From Hyphomicrobiales bacterium (lineage in GTDB: Bacteria; Pseudomonadota; Alphaproteobacteria; Rhizobiales; Rhizobiaceae): 64,000 nt of DNA. The position numbers and the translations under genes were made by a program. This document shows, piece after piece, positions 58,418 to 64,000 of the stretch (positions are counted from its first letter, which is position 1; each line of letters starts with the position of its first letter). The notes beneath the pieces are model-generated. The model had not been told where the DNA came from. It ran no database searches and was given only the letters and a program-made list of their open reading frames with translations. The stretch spans positions 62,001-126,000 of the forward strand of contig UCOA01000025.1 in the NCBI GenBank assembly GCA_900474095.1, in the 5' to 3' direction.

Positions 58418-58423
58418 ATATAG
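58418..58423 (-). promoter_or_regulatory. Probable -10 element of ssrA
   Basis: On minus the hexamer CTATAT (58418-58423) matches the rhizobial -10 consensus and sits about 8 bases before the expected acceptor-piece 5' end near 58410. The -35 is not clear. Confidence 0.5.
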
Positions 58424-58774
58424 GTCTTAAATAGTTCCAAGAAAAGGGGGCTTCCGGAAAATACAGTGTATGCTTGTTGCCAGCCGCGCGCCGGATTGGC
58501 CTTGACCGGTTCGCCAAGCGAGAAAAAATCCTGTTGCGTGCGTTCGCCCAGGGAAGGATCGGATTGCCCAATGAGGACTCCTTGCCAGGACCATGGCGGC
58601 GACCGGTCGAAGTGTGACGTTCAATTATCTGGTGGCAAAACAACTCGATCGCGTCTCGCAACACTCTGATCGGGAGTGCCGGTCACGACGGCCCTGGGGA
58701 AACCCGGCATTTACCGATTGGTTCGCCGCTGACTTGCGCCTATTTTACCCGTAAAACGAATCGGCGGCGGATCC
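58424..58774. other. Intergenic region between ssrA and thyA
   Basis: About 350 bp separating divergent transcripts. Short frames on both strands lack ribosome sites and homology. It must contain the thyA promoter; no further feature could be supported. Confidence 0.5.
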
Positions 58775-59569
58775 ATGCAACAATATCTCGATCTTCTGCG
58801 TCATGTGATGGAGACCGGTTCCGATCGCGGCGACCGGACGGGAACGGGCACGCGCTCTGTCTTCGGCTATCAGATGCGCTTTGACCTGTCTGCGGGCTTC
58901 CCGGTCCTGACGACCAAGAAGCTGCATCTGAAATCCATCATCCACGAACTGCTCTGGTTCCTGAAGGGCGACACCAACATCGCCTACCTCAAGGAAAACG
59001 GCGTCAATATCTGGGATGAATGGGCGGACGAGAGCGGCGACCTCGGTCCGGTCTACGGTTACCAATGGCGATCCTGGCCGACCCATGACGGACGCCATCT
59101 CGACCAGATCACGGCCCTCGTCGAGGGGCTGAAAAAGAACCCGAATTCCCGCCGTCATATTGTCTCCGCCTGGAACCCGGCGCTGGTGGACGAGATGGCG
59201 CTGCCGCCCTGTCACTGCCTGTTCCAGTTCTATGTTTCGGACGGCAAGCTGTCCTGCCAGCTCTACCAGCGCTCTGGAGACATTTTTCTCGGTGTGCCCT
59301 TCAACATAGCCTCCTATGCGCTGCTGACGCTTATGGTGGCGCAGGTTTGCGGCCTTCAACCCGGGGATTTCGTCCACACGTTCGGGGACGCCCATATCTA
59401 CCACAACCACTTCGATCAGGTGCGCGAGCAGCTGACCAGAACGCCGAAACCTTTACCGAAGATGCACTTGAACGCGGATGTGACGGATCTATTTTCCTTT
59501 AAATTCGAAGACTTTGAGCTGACCGGCTACGTTGCTGATTCACATATCAAAGCGCCGGTTGCAGTCTGA
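58775..59569 (+). CDS. thyA: Thymidylate synthase ThyA
   Basis: Methylates dUMP to dTMP with methylene-tetrahydrofolate. It has 264 aa, the standard length, with [41 protein letters not shown] (catalytic Cys in PPCHC), [17 protein letters not shown] and [12 protein letters not shown]. folA is encoded nearby on the same strand, regenerating the folate it oxidises. Confidence 0.97.
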   Translation: MQQYLDLLRHVMETGSDRGDRTGTGTRSVFGYQMRFDLSAGFPVLTTKKLHLKSIIHELLWFLKGDTNIAYLKENGVNIWDEWADESGDLGPVYGYQWRSWPTHDGRHLDQITALVEGLKKNPNSRRHIVSAWNPALVDEMALPPCHCLFQFYVSDGKLSCQLYQRSGDIFLGVPFNIASYALLTLMVAQVCGLQPGDFVHTFGDAHIYHNHFDQVREQLTRTPKPLPKMHLNADVTDLFSFKFEDFELTGYVADSHIKAPVAV

Positions 59570-59629
59570 CGCGGACAAGTGGGGCGGCGTGATGACGTCG
59601 CCGGCGTCCGGATGGTTTGGGAGGACCAC

Positions 59630-60235
59630 ATGCTAACACTGATCCATGCGCCCCTGTCGCGCTCTGGTCGAATCCTGTGGCTGCTGGAAGAGCTCGGGGC
59701 GGAGTACGAGGTTCGTTATGTTTCGATCCGCCGCTGGGATGGTTCGGGCGGACCGGACGACAACAATCCGCATCCGCACAAGCAGGTTCCCGCCCTGTTG
59801 CACAATGGCTCGTTGGTCACTGAATCAACGGCGATCACACAGTATCTGACGGAACTGTTTCCGGATTCCGAGATGGGACGGCCGCCTGGTCATCCGGAGC
59901 GGGGTGCCTATCTGTCCTGGCTTGCCTACTATGCCGGCGTGATCGAACCCGTGGGAACCGCCTTCATCAGCGGCCTGACGCAGACCAGTCCGGACCTTGC
60001 GAAGGGCTATCAGGATATGTGCGCGCACGTCGTCGCGACGCTTGACAGGCAGCCCTATTTGCTCGGCGCACAGATCAGCGCGGCCGATCTCATGCTGGGC
60101 GGCGCGCTTGCCTGGATGCGCAAGCTGCTGCCGGAAAGCATAAGCGTCGATCGTTACGTGAAAACATTGACATCGCGCCCCGCGCTTGCCCGCGCCCGCG
60201 AAATCGACAGCAAGCCGGACGGATTTCATGAGTGA
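59630..60235 (+). CDS. Glutathione S-transferase family protein
   Basis: 201 aa from ATG 59630 (GGGAGG about 9 bases upstream). The N-terminal thioredoxin fold contains SRSGRILWLLEELGAEYEV, HKQVPALLHNG and the glutathione-site TESTAITQYL; an all-helical C-terminal domain follows (LSAADL-like ISAADLMLGGAL). Substrate unknown. It lies between thyA and folA and its end overlaps the folA start by 8 bases, so it is co-translated with the folate genes. Confidence 0.9.
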   Translation: MLTLIHAPLSRSGRILWLLEELGAEYEVRYVSIRRWDGSGGPDDNNPHPHKQVPALLHNGSLVTESTAITQYLTELFPDSEMGRPPGHPERGAYLSWLAYYAGVIEPVGTAFISGLTQTSPDLAKGYQDMCAHVVATLDRQPYLLGAQISAADLMLGGALAWMRKLLPESISVDRYVKTLTSRPALARAREIDSKPDGFHE

Positions 60236-60743
60236 GCCGAAAGTTACCATCGTCGTTGCCGTCTCATCAAACGGTGTGATAGGCCGTGACGGCGGGTTGC
60301 CCTGGCATTTGCCGACCGATCTCAAGCGCTTCAAGGCGCTGACGCTTGGAAAACCGGTGATCATGGGGCGTAAGACCTGGGCGTCGATCGGAAGGCCCTT
60401 GCCGGGGCGGCCCAACATCGTCATCAGCCGCGATCCGGATTTTCGTGCCGAAGGTGCGACAGGCGTCCGTTCATTGGAAGAAGCCGTAACGTTGGCACGG
60501 CAGCAGGCAAGAGCCCTCGGCGTCGATGAGGTCTGTGTCATCGGGGGCGGCGAAATCTACCGCCAGGCCATTGGCGCTGCCGACATCCTGCACATAACCG
60601 AAGTGTCCGCCGAGGTCGATGGTGACACACGCTTTCCGCTGATCGATCCCGGCGTTTTCGAAAAGATCGTCAATGAGCCGCTGCCGCAGGGCGAAAAGGA
60701 CAGCCATGCCATGCGATTCTCGACCTGGCGTCGCAAAAGCTAA
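60228..60743 (+). CDS. folA: Dihydrofolate reductase
   Basis: Reduces dihydrofolate made by ThyA. It has 171 aa from ATG 60228 with VVAVSSNGVIGRDGGLPWHLPTDLKRFKALT (active-site acid Asp in LPTDLK), GKPVIMGRKTW, RPNIVISR and the VIGGGEIY NADPH motif. An upstream in-frame start at 60186 would lie inside the GST gene and is unlikely. Confidence 0.96.
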   Translation: MSEPKVTIVVAVSSNGVIGRDGGLPWHLPTDLKRFKALTLGKPVIMGRKTWASIGRPLPGRPNIVISRDPDFRAEGATGVRSLEEAVTLARQQARALGVDEVCVIGGGEIYRQAIGAADILHITEVSAEVDGDTRFPLIDPGVFEKIVNEPLPQGEKDSHAMRFSTWRRKS

Positions 60744-60893
60744 GCAAAGATAACTATTTTGCCGGATTTACGGTGAAGTTGGATGCGCTGCGTTGAAAGC
60801 CGTTCTGGAGATACCTATAACGGGTTCACATCACGGCCCGCGGCGTATCCGCTGGTTGTCGATCCCAGAATTTTTTGAGTGGAAGAGGTTTGA

Positions 60894-61997
60894 ATGCCCT
60901 GGAGCAATCAGAACGGCGGCGGCGGCGGTCCTTGGGGCGGCGGCGGCGGAAACAAGGGACCCTGGGGCCAGGGGCCGAACCGCCCGCGCGGTGGCCGTGG
61001 CAATGGCGGTCCGCCGGATCTCGAGGAAATCTTCCGCCGGGGGCAGGATCAGCTGAAGAACGTTGTGCCGGGCGGTTTCAACGGCGGCGTTGCCGCGATC
61101 ATCGGCCTTCTTGTTGTCGGCTTCGTGCTGATCAATTCGATCTATACCGTCCAGCCCGACGAGCGCGGTGTCGAAATGCGGTTCGGCAAGCCCAAGGAAG
61201 AAATTTCCATGCCGGGCCTGCATTACCATTTCTGGCCGCTTGAAAAGGTGGAACTGGTCAAGATCACCGAGCAGCAGCAGAATATCGGCAGCAAATCGGG
61301 CCTCGGCAACCAGTCGTCAGCCGGCCTGATGCTGTCCGGCGACCAGAACATCGTCAACGTCCAGTTCTCCGTGCTGTTTTCCGTGACCGACCCGAAGGCT
61401 TATCTCTTCAATGTCGAGAACCCGGCCGAGACACTGCAGCAGGTTGCCGAAAGCGCCATGCGCGAGGTGGTCGGACGCCGTCCGGCGCAGGACATTTTCC
61501 GCGATAACCGTCAGGCAATCGCGGCCGACGTGAAGACGACGATCCAGGCGACGATGGATACCTACGGCGCGGGCATTTCCGTTAATACGGTTGCCATCGA
61601 AGACGCCGCACCGCCGCGCGAAGTGGCCGATGCCTTCGACGAAGTGCAACGCGCAGAACAGGACGAAGACCGGTTTGTCGAAGAGGCGAACCAGTATTCC
61701 AACCAGGTGCTCGGCAAGGCGCGTGGTCAGGCTGCCCAGATCCGCGAAGAGGCTGCGGCCTACAAGGGCCGCGTCGTCAAGGAAGCACAGGGTGAGGCAC
61801 AGCGCTTCATCTCGGTTTACGACGCCTATGCCAAGGCGCCCGACGTGACGCGCAAGCGCCTCTATCTCGAAACGATGCAGAATGTTCTCGGCAAGTCCAA
61901 GAAGGTCATTCTCGACGAGAAGAACGGGCAGGGCGTGCTGCCTTATCTTCCGCTCAATGAAATCGGCAAGCCCGCACAGTCGGGAGGGGCCCAGTAA
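60894..61997 (+). CDS. hflK: FtsH modulator HflK
   Basis: SPFH/prohibitin-family membrane protein that forms a cage with HflC around the FtsH protease. It has 367 aa with a Gly/Trp/Asn-rich N-terminus (residues 1-40), one membrane helix (about 63-85) and the SPFH domain (QPDERGVEMRFGKPKEE... ALQQVAESAMREVVGRR-like). A long helix follows (VEEANQYSNQVLGKARGQAAQIREEA). Its stop shares one base with the hflC start. Confidence 0.95.
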   Translation: MPWSNQNGGGGGPWGGGGGNKGPWGQGPNRPRGGRGNGGPPDLEEIFRRGQDQLKNVVPGGFNGGVAAIIGLLVVGFVLINSIYTVQPDERGVEMRFGKPKEEISMPGLHYHFWPLEKVELVKITEQQQNIGSKSGLGNQSSAGLMLSGDQNIVNVQFSVLFSVTDPKAYLFNVENPAETLQQVAESAMREVVGRRPAQDIFRDNRQAIAADVKTTIQATMDTYGAGISVNTVAIEDAAPPREVADAFDEVQRAEQDEDRFVEEANQYSNQVLGKARGQAAQIREEAAAYKGRVVKEAQGEAQRFISVYDAYAKAPDVTRKRLYLETMQNVLGKSKKVILDEKNGQGVLPYLPLNEIGKPAQSGGAQ

Positions 61998-62914
61998 TGA
62001 ACAACCGTCTCCCTTATATTCTGATCGCCCTCGCGCTTGTCCTGATGACGGCCTATTCCTCCATCTTCATCGTCAACCAGCGTCAGCAGGCGATCGTCGT
62101 TCGTTTCGGCGAGATCAGGGACGTCAAGAGCGAGCCGGGCCTCTATTTCAAGCTTCCCTTTGCCTTCATGGATGCAGACCGCGTGCAGTATGTCGAGAAG
62201 CAGGCGCTGCGCTTCGATCTTGACAACATCCGCGTCCAGGTCTCCGGCGGCAAGTTCTACGAGGTCGATGCGTTCGTTGTCTACAAGATCGCCGATGCCC
62301 GCCGCTTCCGCGAAACGGTTTCCGGCGATCGGGAATCGGCCGAATCGCGGCTGCGCACCCGCCTCGACGCCTCGCTGCGCCGGGTTTACGGTCTTCGCGG
62401 TTTTGAATCCGCCCTGTCCGAAGAGCGGGCATCGATGATGCGCGAAGTGCGCGCAGATCTGAAGACCGATGCCGAATCGCTCGGCCTCAACATCGAGGAC
62501 GTCCGCATTCGCCGCACCGACCTGACGCAGGAAGTGTCTCAACAGACGTTCGAACGCATGAAGGCCGAGCGTCTTGCTGAAGCCGAACTGATCAGAGCTC
62601 GCGGCAACGAGAAAGGTCAAACGCGCAGAGCGGTTGCCGACCGCCAAGTGGTCGAGTTCGTCGCCGAAGCGCAGCGCGATTCGGAAATCCTGCGCGGCCA
62701 GGGCGAAGCCGAGCGGACCGCCGTCTTTGCCGATGCCTTTGCGCGCGATCCGCAGTTCTTCGAGTTCTATCGCTCAATGGCGGCCTACGGCACGGCGATC
62801 GGCAGCCCGGATACGATGCTTGTCCTGTCGCCGGACTCGGAGTTCTTCCGCTATTTCAATAGCTCGGAAGGGGCCGCTGTTCCGCCCACCGCTCTGCCCG
62901 CGACAGGAAACTGA
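61997..62914 (+). CDS. hflC: FtsH modulator HflC
   Basis: Partner of HflK: 305 aa, an N-terminal helix (residues 6-26), SPFH domain starting VNQRQQAIVVRFGEIRDV, then EDVRIRRTDLTQEVSQQTFERMKAERLAEAELIRARGNE. The junction TAATG with hflK implies translational coupling. Confidence 0.95.
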   Translation: MNNRLPYILIALALVLMTAYSSIFIVNQRQQAIVVRFGEIRDVKSEPGLYFKLPFAFMDADRVQYVEKQALRFDLDNIRVQVSGGKFYEVDAFVVYKIADARRFRETVSGDRESAESRLRTRLDASLRRVYGLRGFESALSEERASMMREVRADLKTDAESLGLNIEDVRIRRTDLTQEVSQQTFERMKAERLAEAELIRARGNEKGQTRRAVADRQVVEFVAEAQRDSEILRGQGEAERTAVFADAFARDPQFFEFYRSMAAYGTAIGSPDTMLVLSPDSEFFRYFNSSEGAAVPPTALPATGN

Positions 62915-62922
62915 TCGGCGCA

Positions 62923-63108
62923 ATGGGTGATTTTCTGACGGGAATCGCATTTTTCCTGATCATCGAGGGGCTGGTGTACGCACTGGCCCCTTTGGTTTTG
63001 GTGGAAATGGCGAAACGATTGCCCCATATTCCGGAGCAACAGTTGCGGCTGTTCGGACTTGTCTCCGTTGCCATCGGCGTGGCACTTGTCTGGATGGTTC
63101 GAGGATAA
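62923..63108 (+). CDS. DUF2065 small membrane protein
   Basis: 61 aa with two hydrophobic helices (GDFLTGIAFFLIIEGLVYAL and LRLFGLVSVAIGVALVWMV). It matches DUF2065, commonly found just behind hflKC. Probably associated with the FtsH-HflKC complex, but no function is demonstrated. Confidence 0.88.
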   Translation: MGDFLTGIAFFLIIEGLVYALAPLVLVEMAKRLPHIPEQQLRLFGLVSVAIGVALVWMVRG

Positions 63109-63111
63109 AAA

Positions 63112-63498
63112 ATGACCCATAAACTGCTGATCCGCCTGGTGGACGCCGAATATGCGATCACGAGGCTCAACATCGGGACGCCGCTGCCGGAATGGCTGAT
63201 GGGGCCGGGGTTCTGGACCGTATCGAGTTCGCGCGAGGAGATGACGCTGGTCTGCCGCGCCACCCGTATTCCCTCCAACGTCCAGTCATCCGGCGGCTGG
63301 CGCTGTCTGCGCATCGAGCAGCATTTCAGCTTCGATGTTCCGGGCGTGCTCGCCTCCGTGCTCAACCCTCTGACGGAGGCGGGCGTCGGCATCTTCGCCA
63401 ATTCGACCTTCAGCACCGACTATGTGTTCATCATCGGCTCGGACCTCGACAAGGCCGTTGTGGCGTTGAAGGCCCATGGCCACGAGATCATGACCTGA
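63112..63498 (+). CDS. ACT-domain (CASTOR-like) protein
   Basis: 128 aa with two ACT-like halves; the second half (RIEQHFSFDVPGVLASVLNPLTEAGVGIFANSTFSTDYVFI) fits the ACT_7/CASTOR fold that binds amino acids. The start is 3 bases after the DUF2065 stop. No catalytic domain, so a small ligand-sensing or regulatory protein is likely. Position between DUF2065 and the DegP-type protease suggests co-transcription. Confidence 0.75.
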   Translation: MTHKLLIRLVDAEYAITRLNIGTPLPEWLMGPGFWTVSSSREEMTLVCRATRIPSNVQSSGGWRCLRIEQHFSFDVPGVLASVLNPLTEAGVGIFANSTFSTDYVFIIGSDLDKAVVALKAHGHEIMT

Positions 63499-63710
63499 GC
63501 AGGCTCTGTCCAGATCATCGTTTTCCCGCTAACGAAAAGATGACTGGACGCGTCCCAAATCCGCCTTATCTTCAAACAGATTCTAGGCCACATTGCGCGG
63601 CAGAAAAGACTGGCGGAGACACGATCCCGCAGCCGCGGCGCCGGCACGACGAAACCAATTTCTGCCGGTCCGTCTTTCTCCGGCGTGCCATCCCCAATCG
63701 AGAGGACCCC

Positions 63711-64000
63711 ATGGGCTTGTCCAAACGCGCTTCCTTCTTCCGCACCGCAACGCTGACGGCAGGCGCCGCGCTCATGATGAATTCAGTGTCGCTGCCATCG
63801 TTCGCCGAACCCCAGACAATGGCGCCGGTGACGACGCAGCACGGCCCGGACTCGGTTGCCGACCTGGCGGCCGGTTTGCTCGATGCCGTCGTCAACATAT
63901 CGACCTCGCAGAATGTCAAGAATGATGATCAAGCGCCCATGCCGCAGGTGCCGGAGGGTTCGCCATTCCAGGACTTCTTCGACGAGTTCTTCAAGGGCCA
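63711..64000 (+). CDS. DegP/DegQ-family periplasmic serine protease (3'-truncated by window)
   Basis: The frame from ATG 63711 runs open past the window end (96 codons visible). It starts with a signal peptide (MGLSKRASFFRTATLTAGAALM...PSFAEP) and continues SVADLAAGLLDAVVNISTSQNVK and SPFQDFFDEFFKG, the typical N-terminus and LA loop of rhizobial Do-type proteases (DegP). The catalytic triad and PDZ domains lie beyond the window. It follows hflKC, as in many alphaproteobacteria. Confidence 0.9.
   Translation, partial: MGLSKRASFFRTATLTAGAALMMNSVSLPSFAEPQTMAPVTTQHGPDSVADLAAGLLDAVVNISTSQNVKNDDQAPMPQVPEGSPFQDFFDEFFKG

Overview
The window looks like a chromosomal segment of a member of the Rhizobiaceae (Rhizobium/Agrobacterium/Neorhizobium type). 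The reasons are the high GC content, the gene order of the division and cell-wall (dcw) cluster running into lpxC, bamD, recN and ligA, a roughly 600-residue FtsZ with a long Pro/Gln-rich linker, a circularly permuted two-piece tmRNA with the tag ANDNYAEARLAA, SspB and DUF4169 genes, and several kinds of short GC-rich interspersed palindromes. Species cannot be named from sequence reading alone.

Layout. Bases 1-15692 (+) carry murE (5' end cut by the window edge), murF, mraY, murD, ftsW, murG, murC, murB, then a terminator and a palindromic repeat, then ddl, ftsQ, ftsA and ftsZ. These make and flip lipid II and build the division ring; many junctions overlap by 1-13 bases. Bases 16016-22112 (+) hold lpxC, bamD, recN and ligA. 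A shrunken fumarylacetoacetate-hydrolase-like protein follows, then panC-panB (pantothenate) and azlC-azlD (branched-chain amino acid export). Bases 26272-31628 are mostly minus strand: Xaa-Pro aminopeptidase, a candidate plus-strand structured RNA, prmA, an FAD monooxygenase, a SCO1/SenC protein and a small membrane protein. Bases 31886-35137 (+) hold a chemoreceptor with a CheW and a nicotinamidase; CreA and a membrane diguanylate cyclase follow on minus. Bases 37766-42476 are an envelope/signalling block: a DUF2778 (Tlde1-like) protein, a secreted FecR-domain protein and, convergent to it, a CHASE2 adenylate cyclase. Then comes about 1.1 kb rich in interspersed repeats.

Bases 43630-46726 (-) encode UvrD, carrying an unusual in-frame insertion, and an AhpD-like protein. 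Bases 46913-56804 (+) encode an RND efflux pair, an FAD-linked D-lactate/glycolate-type dehydrogenase and a very large AsmA protein. Bases 56869-58410 (-) hold a ribbon-helix-helix protein, DUF4169, SspB and, just upstream on the same strand, the tmRNA gene ssrA, so the tag-encoding RNA and the adaptor for tagged proteins are neighbours. Bases 58775-64000 (+) hold thyA, a GST-like gene, folA, hflK, hflC, a DUF2065 protein, an ACT-domain protein and the start of a DegP/DegQ protease, cut by the window edge.

Most of the window is core-genome housekeeping. The features most worth a second look are the candidate RNA with two C-rich (anti-Shine-Dalgarno) loops at about 28379-28627, the ssrA-sspB neighbourhood, the FAH-fold protein that appears to have lost its metal ligands, and the palindrome-bearing insertion inside UvrD. 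I saw no rRNA, canonical tRNA, insertion sequence, prophage or CRISPR array.
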